Assembly (NCBI RefSeq): GCF_001865675.1
Contig: NZ_CP011319.1
Location: 2,108,001-2,172,000, forward strand
Source of the DNA: Janthinobacterium sp. 1_2014MBL_MicDiv
GTDB taxonomy: Bacteria; Pseudomonadota; Gammaproteobacteria; Burkholderiales; Burkholderiaceae_D
Length of the DNA: 64,000 nucleotides
Reading direction: 5' to 3'
Under the pieces are notes generated by a model, which was not told the DNA's origin, searched no databases, and saw only the letters and a list, made by a program, of their open reading frames with translations. Positions 16,245 through 25,110 of this stretch are shown here, one piece after another. Each line of letters opens with the position of its first letter. Positions within the stretch are counted from its first letter, which is position 1. Made by a program: the position numbers and the translations under genes.

Positions 16245-19200
16245 TCTCGCCGCCGGCTGGCCCGCCGGATTCCCCGCTGCCGGACAGGCGCTGAGCCACG
16301 GCCAGCGCGCCCTCTGGACGTTCTACAAGATGGCGCCCGACAGCCCTGCCTACAACATGGCGTTTGCCGCCGAACTGGCCGGCCCCGTCGATGCAGCCCT
16401 GCTGCGCCAGGCCTTCCTGCATGCGCAGCAAAGCTATGAGGTGCTCGGCTGCGTGTATGCGGAAGGCGAGGATGGGCCGCGCATGCTGCGGCGCGCTGTG
16501 CCGGGCGAGGACTTTGCCGTCGAAACCACGCATGGCCTGGGCGAGGCGGGCGCGCGGGCATTCCTGGCCCGCCAGGCCGACCTGCCATTCGTGCTAGAGC
16601 ACGATGCGCCCGTGCGCGCGCGGCTGCTGGTCGACCACGATGGCGGCCAGCAGACGTTTTACCTGATGGCGTCCATGCACCATATCGCGGCCGATTTCTC
16701 GAGCAGCTTCGTGTTCCTGGAAACGCTGTTCGAGGCCTATGAAACCCTGCGCGCGGGCCAGGCGCCGGTGCTGCGCCCCGATGCGCTGTACCGTGCATGG
16801 CTCGATGAACACAGCGCCATGCTGGCGGGGCCGCGCGGCCAGCGGCTGGAACAGTTCTGGCGCGAGCGCCTGACGGGGGAGCCGGGGCCGCTGCAGCTGG
16901 CCACGGATTTCCCCCGTGCCGCATCGCCCGCCTTCGACGGCGCCGAAGTCGAATTCGCGATTGGCGCGGAAGAAGCGCAGCAGCTGCGCCAGCTGGCCGC
17001 GGACCGGGGCGTGTCGCTGTATGGCTTGCTGATGGCGGCTTTCCTGGCCTTCATGCACCGCTACACGGGGCAGCCCGAATTCCTCATCGGCACGCCGGTG
17101 GCGGGCCACAGCGGGGCGCGTTACCGGAATTTGCTGGGCTTTACGCTCAATGCGATACCGCTGCGCGCCGATTGCCGCGCCGATCCGGCCTTCCCCGATT
17201 TCCTCGCCGCCTGCTGGCTGCAATTGCGCGGTTCCCTGAAACACCAGCAATATCCGCTGGCGCTGATGACCGAGCATTGCGCGCCGCTGCAGGACGGCGC
17301 GCGCACGCCGCTGTTCCGCCACATGATGACCCTGGTGCCGCTGGGCGAGCGGCCTGCGCTGGGGCGTCACGTGGCGCGCGAACTGTTCGCCACCCAGCGC
17401 GGCGCGGCCAACGACATGAACTTGCGCTGGCAGGATTCCGGCGCCGGCCTGCTGGGGCAGTGGCGCTATGATACGGGCCTGTTCCGCGCCGCCAGCATCG
17501 AGCGCATGGTGATGCATTTCCGCGCGCTGCTGCGCGATATCGTGGCGCATCCGCAGGCGCGCCTGAGCCAGTTGCGGCTCGATCCGCGCCACTTGTCGCA
17601 GGCGCAGGGGCAGCCCCTGCCTGCCGGCGCCGCGCCCACCGCGCTGCAGATGTTCCTGCAGCAGGTGCGGGAGCATCCGCAGCACACGGCGCTCGATGCG
17701 CCTGGCGGGCGCCTGAGCTATGCGCAGCTGGACCAGGCTGCGCTGCGCCTGGCCATGCGCCTGCAGGCCGCCGGCGTTGGCGCCGGCGACAGGGTAGCCC
17801 TGCTGCTGGCGCGCGATACGCCGCTGATCGTCGCCATGCTGGCCGTCTGGCGCGCGGGCGCCGCCTACCTGTGCCTCGATAGCGGCTTGCCGGCGCTGCG
17901 CCTGCGCCAGATGCTCGATGACGCCGGCATCGTGCTGACCGTCGGCAGCGGCGCGGCGCCCACGCTGCTCGAAGGGCGGCGCTGGCTCGACGCCGGTGCA
18001 GCCGATGCCGAAGCGGGTGCCGGCGCGGCGTGGCGCGCGCCGCCGTGCCACGCCGAACTGCCGGCCTACATCATCTACACTTCCGGTTCGACGGGCGCGC
18101 CCAAGGGCGTGTTGCTCAGCCAGGGCAACCTGGCCGCCTACGTGGCAGGAGTGATGCCGCGCCTGGCATTGCCGCCGCAGGCCAGCATGAGCGCCCTGTC
18201 GTCGCTGACGGCCGACCTGGGCTATACGGCGTGGTTCGGCGCGCTGCTCAGCGGGCGCACCCTGCGCCTGATCGATGACGCGCACAGCGCCGATCCGGAA
18301 GTGCTGGCCGCACTGCTGGAAGCGCAGCCGCTCGATTGCCTGAAGATCGTGCCTTCGCACCTGAAGGCGCTGCTGTCGGCCAGCCGCCCGCAGCGGCTGC
18401 TGCCGCTGCATTGCCTGGCGCTGGGCGGCGAGGGGCTGGACCCGGCGCTGGTGCGGCGCGTGGGCGAGCTGCGTCCCGGCTGCCGCGTGGTCAACCACTA
18501 CGGGCCCACCGAAACGACGGTCGGTTGCCTGGCGCAGGATGCGGCCACGGCGCCAACGGGCCTGTCCGCCTACGTGCCGGTCGGCGCGCCGCTGGCCGGG
18601 CGCGCCGCCTATGTGCTCGACGCGCGCGGCGAGCTGCTGCCGCTGGGCGCCATCGGCGAACTGTATCTGGGCGGCGCCGGCGTGGCGCATGGCTACCTGC
18701 GGCGCGCCGGCCTGAGCGCCGAACGCTTCATTCCCGACCCGTTCGGCCCGGCGTCCGGCGCGCGCCTGTACCGCAGCGGCGACCGCGTGCGCATGCTCGA
18801 CGGGGGCGTGCTGGAGTTCTTCGGCCGCGGCGACGACCAGGTCAAGATCCGCGGCTTCCGCGTCGAACTCGGTGAAGTCGAGGCGTGGCTAAAGGCCCGC
18901 GCGGAACTGGCCGATGCGGCGGTGGTGGCGCGGTCGCTGCCGGGCGGCGACGGCTTGCGCCTGCTGGCCAGCGTGGTGGCGCGCGATGGTACCGCCGCGC
19001 AGGCGGGCCTCATCGACACGCTGCGCACGGCGATGGCGCAAGCCTTGCCGGAAGCGATGGTGCCGGCCCTGTGGCAGGTGCTGGCGCGCCTGCCGCTGCT
19101 GGCGAACGGCAAGGTCGACCGCAAAGGCTTGCCGGAACCTGCCCTGGCCGCACTGGCGCCGGCAAGCGCGCCTGCTGCGCCGCGCAGCGCCCACGAGAAC

Positions 19201-22200
19201 GTGCTGGCCGAAGTGTGGGCCGAAGTCCTCGGCGGCACGGCCGACGGTGTGTCGCTGCACGATAATTTCTTCGCCTGCGGCGGCGATTCCATCCTCGGCC
19301 TGCAAATGATCGCCAGGGCGCGCAAGCGGGGCCTGAAGCTGACGCCGAAGAACCTGTTCGACCATCCCAGCATCGCGCAGCTGGTCACCTGCATCGCCGC
19401 GCCGGCGCCTGCGCCGTCCGCAACGGTTGCCGTGCAGGCGGTGCAGGCCGCGCCGTTTGCGCTGGCGGGCCTCGATGGGGCGCAGCTGGCGGCCCTGCAG
19501 GCGGCGCGTCCGGGCTTGCAGGATGCCTATCCGCTGTCGCTGCTGCAAACGGGCCTGCTGTTCCACAGCCGCCTCGATGCGGAGGAGGGTGGCAGCGGCG
19601 TGTATTGCAACCAGCTGGTGCTGGAAGTGAACGGCCCGTTCGCGCCGGACGCCATGCGCGCGGCATGGCAGCAGGCGATCGACGCGCATGCCATCCTGCG
19701 CACGGGTTTTGCGTGGCAGGGGCTGGAGCAGCCGCTGCAGTGCGTACAGGCTGGCGCCGCGCTCGACCTGCTGCAGCTGGACTGGCAGGCGCTCGACGCC
19801 GAGGGGCAGGAGCAGGCGTTGCAGGCATTCTGCAGCGCCGACCGCAAGCGCGGCCACGTGCTGGAGCAGGCGCCACTGATGCGCGTGGCGCTGGTCCGCC
19901 TGGCCGCGCAGCGCTGGCTGCTGGTCTGGAGCCGCCATCATCTGATCGTCGATGGCTGGTGCTCGGTGATGCTGCTCGAGGAAGTGCTGGAACGCTACCG
20001 CGCCAGCCAGGCTGGCGCCATCCCCGTGCTGCCGCAACGGCCGGCCTACCGCGACTATATCGAATGGCTGGGACGGCGCGGCGGCGAGGCGGCGGGCAGC
20101 GCTTTCTGGCGCGCCCGCATGGCCGGCGTGGAGGGCGCCACGCCCTTGCCGGTGCTGCTGCCGGCGTCCAGGGCCAATGGCGTGCACCAGACCCTCGCGC
20201 TGCGCTTCGACGCCGCGCAGGCGGAACAGCTGCGGCAGCTGGCGCGCAGCTGCCAGGTGACCCTGAACACCGTGATGCAGGCCGCGTGGGCCATGCTGCT
20301 GGCGCGCTACAGCGGACAGCAGGACGTGATTTTCGGCGTCACCTCGGCCGGCCGCCCGGCGGACCTGCCGGGTGCGCAGGACATGCTCGGCGTCTTCATC
20401 AACACCTTGCCGCTGCGCCTGCATCCGCGCGGCGCGCTGGGGCTCGGCGAATTCCTGCGCGCCGTGCAGCAGGAGAACGTCGAGATCCGCGAATACGAAC
20501 AAAGCCCGCTGGTCGAGATCCAGAAGCAGGCGGGCCATGGCGGCGCGCTGTTCGATACCCTGATGGTCTTCCAGAACCTGCCGATGGCGCAGGGGCGGCG
20601 CTGGAGCTGCGCCACGCCGCAAGGCCCGCTGCAGCTGCACCAGCGCGACAACCATGAGCAAAGCAGCTATGGCCTGACCATCGAGGTGATGCCGGACCAG
20701 CATATCGACGTGCTGTTCAGCGCCGATGCGGGGCGCCTGCCCGAAGCGCGGCTCAAGGCGCTGATGCAGCACTACCGGCAGCTGGTGGCCGCGCTGGCGC
20801 AGGCGGCGGGCAACGAGGTGCTGGCCGCGCTGCCCATGCTGTCCGCCGCGCAGGCGCACGACGTGCTGCGCCAGGGCCGCAACGAGGGCGGGCCGTGGCG
20901 CGACGAAGCCGTGCACGCGCAGTTCGAGCTGCAGGCCGTGCTGCATCCGGATGCGCTGGCGCTGCTGCACGAGGACGAGGCGCTCAGCTACCGCGCCCTG
21001 AATCTGCGCGCCAACCGCCTCGCGCATGCGCTGCTGGCGCAGGGCGCGGGGCCGGAAGTACGCGTCGGCATCGCCGTCGAACGCTCGGTCGACATGCTGG
21101 CCGGCCTGCTGGCCATCCTCAAGACGGGCGCCGCCTACGTGCCGCTCGACCCCGGCTATCCGGCCGAACGCCTGGCCTACATGATCGCCGACAGCGGCAT
21201 GGCGCTGCTGCTGACGCAGGCGTCGGTGCTGCCGCGCCTGACCTTGCCGGCGAACCTGCCGGTGCAGCTGGTGGAGCGGCCGTCCGCGCTGGAGCACGAC
21301 CCCGGCCAGGCGCCGCTGCCGCAGCAGCTGGCCTACGTGATCTACACCTCCGGCTCGACGGGCAAGCCGAAGGGCGTGGGCATCGCGCACCAGGCCCTGA
21401 GCCGGCATGCGCAGGTGTCCGTCGGCTTCTTCGGCCTGACGGCGCGGGACCGCGTGCTGCAATTCTCGACCCTGAACTTCGACGGCTTCGTCGAACAGGC
21501 CTGGCCGACCCTGTGCATCGGTGCGGCGCTGGTCTTGCGCGGCCCGGAATTATGGGACAGCGAGACGTTTTACCAGGCGCTGCATCGCTACCGCATCAGC
21601 GTGGCCGACCTGACGACGGCGTACTGGTCGCTGCTGGCGCAGGATTTTGCGCTGCAAGGCCCGCGGGACTACGGCGCGCTGCGCCAGGTGCACGCGGGCG
21701 GCGAGGCGATGCCGCCGGAAGCGCTGCAGGCGTGGCGCCAGGCGGGCATGCGGCATATCCGCCTGCTCAATACCTATGGGCCGACGGAAGCGGCGGTGAC
21801 GGCGGCCACGCTCGATTGCGCGCCCTACCTCGATGGCGCGGCGCCGGCGCAGATGCCGATCGGCCTGCCGCTGGCGGGACGCGCGCTGCAGGTGCTCGAC
21901 GCGGATATGTCTCTGGTGCCGCCGGGTGCTGCCGGTGAGCTGTGCATCGGCGGCGCCCTGCTGGCGCGCGGCTACCTGGGCCGCGCGGCGCTGACGGCCG
22001 AACGCTTCGTGCCGGACCCGCATGGCGCGCCCGGCGCGCGCCTGTACCGCACGGGCGACCTGGTGCGCTGGCGTGGCGGACAGCTCGATTACCTGGGACG
22101 CATCGACCACCAGATCAAGATCAGGGGCTTTCGCGTGGAGCTGGGCGAGATCGAGGCGCAGCTGCTGGCGCAGCCGGGCGTGCGTGAAGCGGTGGTGGTG

Positions 22201-25110
22201 GCGCAGGATGGTCCCGCTGGCGCGCGCCTGGTGGCGTATGTGAGTCCGCAACAGATATCGGTGGAAGCCTTGCGCGCGGCCCTGGCGGCGGCGCTGCCCG
22301 ACTACATGCTGCCGGCGGCCATTGTGGCGCTGGCGCGCCTGCCATTGAGCCCGGCGGGCAAGGTGGAGCGCAGTGCGCTGCCGGCGCCGCAGCTGGAAAG
22401 CGAAGCGTACGCGGCGCCGCAGGGCGAGCTGGAACAGGCGCTGGCGGCCATCTGGAGCGCCTTGCTGGGCGTGCCGCGCGTGGGGCGCGACGACAACTTC
22501 TTTGCGCTGGGCGGGCATTCACTGCTGGCCACGCGGCTCGTGTCGCGCCTGCGCGGCGCGCTGCAATGCGAGCTGCCGCTGCGCGCCGTGTTTGCCGCGC
22601 CCACGCTGGCGGCGCTGGCGGCGGCCATCGCCAGCCACCGCGGGGAGGCGCGGCAGGCGGAGGCCCTGCCTGCGCTGCTGCCTGTGCCGCGCAGCGGCGC
22701 GCCGATGGCGCTGTCGCTGGCGCAGCAGCGTTTGTGGCTGGTCGAGCGCCTGGCCGCGACGGTGTCGGCCACCTACAACATGGGCGCCACGGTGCGCCTG
22801 GCCGGGCCGCTGCAGGTGCCGGCCTTGCAGGCGGCGCTGAACTGGCTGGTGGCGCGCCATGAAAACCTGCGCAGCCGCTACCCGGAGCAGGACGGCGATC
22901 CGTATGTGGAGATTGCCGCGCAGCTTACGCTGGACTTGCCCGTCACCGATCTGCGCCACTTGCCGCCGACGGAGCGCGAGCAGGCGGCCGCCGAAGCGAT
23001 CCGCGCCGACAGGCGCCAGCCTTTCGACCTGGTGCACGGACCCGTGCTGCGCGCCAGCCTGCTGCGCATGGACGACGAGCTGTCCCTGCTGCTGTTCGCC
23101 ATGCATCACATGGTGGCCGATGGCTGGTCGGTCGGTATCCTGGCCGACGAACTGGCACGCGGCTATGCCGCGCATTGCCTGGGCGAGGCGGTACGGCTGC
23201 CCGCGCTGCCGCTGCAGTACGCCGATTACGCGGCCTGGCAGCGCGCCGTGCTCGCTGGCCCGGCGGGCCGCAGGCAGGCGGCGTTCTGGCGCGATGCGCT
23301 GGCCGGCGCGCCGGTGCTGCTGCCCTTGCCGCTGGACTTCCCGCGCGCGCCGGTGGCCACGCACGCGGGCGCCGAGCTGCGCTTCGTCCTGCCCGCCGCG
23401 CTGGTGGCCAGGGTCGAGGCGCTGGCCCGGCAGCGGCAAGCCACCTCCTTCATGGTCTTGCTGGCCAGCTTCCAGTGGCTGCTGCACCGCCTGACCCTGG
23501 CCGACGACATCGTCATCGGCACGGACGTGGCGGGACGGCGCCACAGCGACCTGGAAGGCTTGATCGGCTTCTTCGTCAACGTGCTGCCGCTGCGCTCGCG
23601 CATCGCGGCCGGCGACGATTTCAATGCGCTGCTGGCGCAAGCCCGGCGCACCACGCTCGATGCCTTCGAACACCAGGATCTGCCATTCGACCGCATCGTC
23701 GAGGCGGCAGGCACGCCGCGCGACCGGCGCTGGAATCCGCTGGTGCAGCTGCTGTTCGTGCTGCAGAACACGCCGGCGGGGCAGCTGGCCATGCCCGGCA
23801 TCGAGGCGACCATCCTGCCCCCGCTTGAGCGCGCGTCGAAGTTCGACATGGCGCTGTTCCTGGAGCCGCGCGCCGACGGCGCGCTGGCCGCGGAATGGGT
23901 GTATGCCAGCGCGCTGTTCCGGCCGGACAGCGTGGCGCGCCTGGCCGACGCCTGGCTGGACCTGCTCGACCGGGCGCTCGCCGCGCCCGCCACCCCTTTG
24001 ATCCACTTCAGCGTACCCGTACACAAGGACATCATGGATAGCACACCCGTAACGCCATTCGCGGCCGGCAAGCTCGACGGCCTGAAAAAGAAGCTGCCGC
24101 TGGCCGGCGCCAGGCCGGCGCCGCGCGCCGCCATCCGCCAGGGGCCGCTGCAGGCCGGCCGCGATTTTCCGCAGCTGATCGAACCGGCCAGCGACGACCT
24201 CGACCCCGTCGCCTGGGCGCGCGGCCAGCGCGATTTCATCGACGCCACCTTGCGCCAGCACGGCGGCATCGTCTTCCGTGGCTTCGGCTTGCGCACTGCG
24301 CAGGAATTCGAGTCGTTCGCCGAAGCCATCGACGCCCAGCTGTACGGCGAATATGCGGACTTGCCGAAAAAGGAGGGCGGCAAGAAGACCTACCGCTCGA
24401 CGCCGTATCCGGAACAGCAGATGATCCTGTTCCACAACGAGAGCGCCCACCTCGACCGCTGGCCGCGCAAGCAGTGGTTCTTCTGCGAGCTGCCGTCGCC
24501 CGTGGGCGGCGCCACGCCCATCGTCGATTGCCGCGAAATGCTGCGCCGCCTGCCGGCCGAGGTGGCCGAGACGTTCGAGCGCAAGCAGCTGATGTACGTG
24601 CGCACGTTTACCGACAAGTTCGACGTGTCGTGGCGCGATTTCTACCGCACCGACGACCGCGCCGAAGTCGAGGCGCGCTGCGCCGCCGCCGGCATCGAAT
24701 GCCGCTGGCTGGAAAACGACACGCTGCAGACGCGTACCATCTGCCCGGCCGTGATCAGCCACCCGATGACGGGCGAACGCAGTTTCTTCAACCAGGTGCA
24801 GCTGCACCATATCTATTTCCTCGAACCCGAAGTGCGCGAGGACTTGCTGGCGATGGTCGGCATCGAGCGCATGCCGCGGCACGTGTATTACGGCGATGGC
24901 ACGCCGATCGAGGACGACGTGATGCGCCTGGTCGGCGAATTGTACGAGGCGTGCGCCGTGCGCTTCGCGTGGCAGCAGGGCGACGTCGTCATGCTCGACA
25001 ATATGCTGGCGGCGCACGCGCGCGATCCGTTCCAGGGCCCGCGCAAGATCGTCGTGGCGATGAGCGAACTGCTGGGCCGCGCGCAGTTGGCGCAAGGCGG
25101 TGCGGCATGA
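16237..25110 (+). CDS. NRPS1: C-A(Asp)-T-C-A(basic)-T-C-beta-hydroxylase
   Basis: 2957 aa. C1 has an altered active site HHIAADF (H148). A1 has core YTSGSTGAPKG near residue 613 and pocket code D-L-T-K-A-G-H-V-G-K, Asp-like. T1 is GGDS (S1018). C2 is HHLIVDG (H1234) with the YPLSxLQxGxLFHS start typical of D-accepting domains. A2 has code D-G-E-D-H-G-T-V-T-K, with acidic E and D suggesting a basic residue. T2 is GGHS (S2095). C3 is HHMVADG (H2290). From about residue 2600 a SyrP-like hydroxylase follows with H2733-N-E2735 and distal H2927. C3 has no A domain after it in this protein and probably condenses onto the Asp held by NRPS2. ATG at 16237, GGAGG upstream. No FAAL or acyl-CoA ligase starter domain is present. 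Confidence 0.93.
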   Translation: MNDLAAGWPAGFPAAGQALSHGQRALWTFYKMAPDSPAYNMAFAAELAGPVDAALLRQAFLHAQQSYEVLGCVYAEGEDGPRMLRRAVPGEDFAVETTHGLGEAGARAFLARQADLPFVLEHDAPVRARLLVDHDGGQQTFYLMASMHHIAADFSSSFVFLETLFEAYETLRAGQAPVLRPDALYRAWLDEHSAMLAGPRGQRLEQFWRERLTGEPGPLQLATDFPRAASPAFDGAEVEFAIGAEEAQQLRQLAADRGVSLYGLLMAAFLAFMHRYTGQPEFLIGTPVAGHSGARYRNLLGFTLNAIPLRADCRADPAFPDFLAACWLQLRGSLKHQQYPLALMTEHCAPLQDGARTPLFRHMMTLVPLGERPALGRHVARELFATQRGAANDMNLRWQDSGAGLLGQWRYDTGLFRAASIERMVMHFRALLRDIVAHPQARLSQLRLDPRHLSQAQGQPLPAGAAPTALQMFLQQVREHPQHTALDAPGGRLSYAQLDQAALRLAMRLQAAGVGAGDRVALLLARDTPLIVAMLAVWRAGAAYLCLDSGLPALRLRQMLDDAGIVLTVGSGAAPTLLEGRRWLDAGAADAEAGAGAAWRAPPCHAELPAYIIYTSGSTGAPKGVLLSQGNLAAYVAGVMPRLALPPQASMSALSSLTADLGYTAWFGALLSGRTLRLIDDAHSADPEVLAALLEAQPLDCLKIVPSHLKALLSASRPQRLLPLHCLALGGEGLDPALVRRVGELRPGCRVVNHYGPTETTVGCLAQDAATAPTGLSAYVPVGAPLAGRAAYVLDARGELLPLGAIGELYLGGAGVAHGYLRRAGLSAERFIPDPFGPASGARLYRSGDRVRMLDGGVLEFFGRGDDQVKIRGFRVELGEVEAWLKARAELADAAVVARSLPGGDGLRLLASVVARDGTAAQAGLIDTLRTAMAQALPEAMVPALWQVLARLPLLANGKVDRKGLPEPALAALAPASAPAAPRSAHENVLAEVWAEVLGGTADGVSLHDNFFACGGDSILGLQMIARARKRGLKLTPKNLFDHPSIAQLVTCIAAPAPAPSATVAVQAVQAAPFALAGLDGAQLAALQAARPGLQDAYPLSLLQTGLLFHSRLDAEEGGSGVYCNQLVLEVNGPFAPDAMRAAWQQAIDAHAILRTGFAWQGLEQPLQCVQAGAALDLLQLDWQALDAEGQEQALQAFCSADRKRGHVLEQAPLMRVALVRLAAQRWLLVWSRHHLIVDGWCSVMLLEEVLERYRASQAGAIPVLPQRPAYRDYIEWLGRRGGEAAGSAFWRARMAGVEGATPLPVLLPASRANGVHQTLALRFDAAQAEQLRQLARSCQVTLNTVMQAAWAMLLARYSGQQDVIFGVTSAGRPADLPGAQDMLGVFINTLPLRLHPRGALGLGEFLRAVQQENVEIREYEQSPLVEIQKQAGHGGALFDTLMVFQNLPMAQGRRWSCATPQGPLQLHQRDNHEQSSYGLTIEVMPDQHIDVLFSADAGRLPEARLKALMQHYRQLVAALAQAAGNEVLAALPMLSAAQAHDVLRQGRNEGGPWRDEAVHAQFELQAVLHPDALALLHEDEALSYRALNLRANRLAHALLAQGAGPEVRVGIAVERSVDMLAGLLAILKTGAAYVPLDPGYPAERLAYMIADSGMALLLTQASVLPRLTLPANLPVQLVERPSALEHDPGQAPLPQQLAYVIYTSGSTGKPKGVGIAHQALSRHAQVSVGFFGLTARDRVLQFSTLNFDGFVEQAWPTLCIGAALVLRGPELWDSETFYQALHRYRISVADLTTAYWSLLAQDFALQGPRDYGALRQVHAGGEAMPPEALQAWRQAGMRHIRLLNTYGPTEAAVTAATLDCAPYLDGAAPAQMPIGLPLAGRALQVLDADMSLVPPGAAGELCIGGALLARGYLGRAALTAERFVPDPHGAPGARLYRTGDLVRWRGGQLDYLGRIDHQIKIRGFRVELGEIEAQLLAQPGVREAVVVAQDGPAGARLVAYVSPQQISVEALRAALAAALPDYMLPAAIVALARLPLSPAGKVERSALPAPQLESEAYAAPQGELEQALAAIWSALLGVPRVGRDDNFFALGGHSLLATRLVSRLRGALQCELPLRAVFAAPTLAALAAAIASHRGEARQAEALPALLPVPRSGAPMALSLAQQRLWLVERLAATVSATYNMGATVRLAGPLQVPALQAALNWLVARHENLRSRYPEQDGDPYVEIAAQLTLDLPVTDLRHLPPTEREQAAAEAIRADRRQPFDLVHGPVLRASLLRMDDELSLLLFAMHHMVADGWSVGILADELARGYAAHCLGEAVRLPALPLQYADYAAWQRAVLAGPAGRRQAAFWRDALAGAPVLLPLPLDFPRAPVATHAGAELRFVLPAALVARVEALARQRQATSFMVLLASFQWLLHRLTLADDIVIGTDVAGRRHSDLEGLIGFFVNVLPLRSRIAAGDDFNALLAQARRTTLDAFEHQDLPFDRIVEAAGTPRDRRWNPLVQLLFVLQNTPAGQLAMPGIEATILPPLERASKFDMALFLEPRADGALAAEWVYASALFRPDSVARLADAWLDLLDRALAAPATPLIHFSVPVHKDIMDSTPVTPFAAGKLDGLKKKLPLAGARPAPRAAIRQGPLQAGRDFPQLIEPASDDLDPVAWARGQRDFIDATLRQHGGIVFRGFGLRTAQEFESFAEAIDAQLYGEYADLPKKEGGKKTYRSTPYPEQQMILFHNESAHLDRWPRKQWFFCELPSPVGGATPIVDCREMLRRLPAEVAETFERKQLMYVRTFTDKFDVSWRDFYRTDDRAEVEARCAAAGIECRWLENDTLQTRTICPAVISHPMTGERSFFNQVQLHHIYFLEPEVREDLLAMVGIERMPRHVYYGDGTPIEDDVMRLVGELYEACAVRFAWQQGDVVMLDNMLAAHARDPFQGPRKIVVAMSELLGRAQLAQGGAA
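20864..22530 (+). repeat. A-T cassette, copy 1 (NRPS1 module 2)
   Basis: 1.67-kb segment covering the end of the C-A linker, the whole A domain and the T domain up to GGHSLLA. It is almost identical to 36916-38596 and 49209-50889. Small block differences are distinctive: here the linker reads R-D-E-A-V and a Q-D-G-P-A-G segment occurs, while copies 2 and 3 share other variants. The sharp edges point to recent duplication or gene conversion. Confidence 0.9.
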
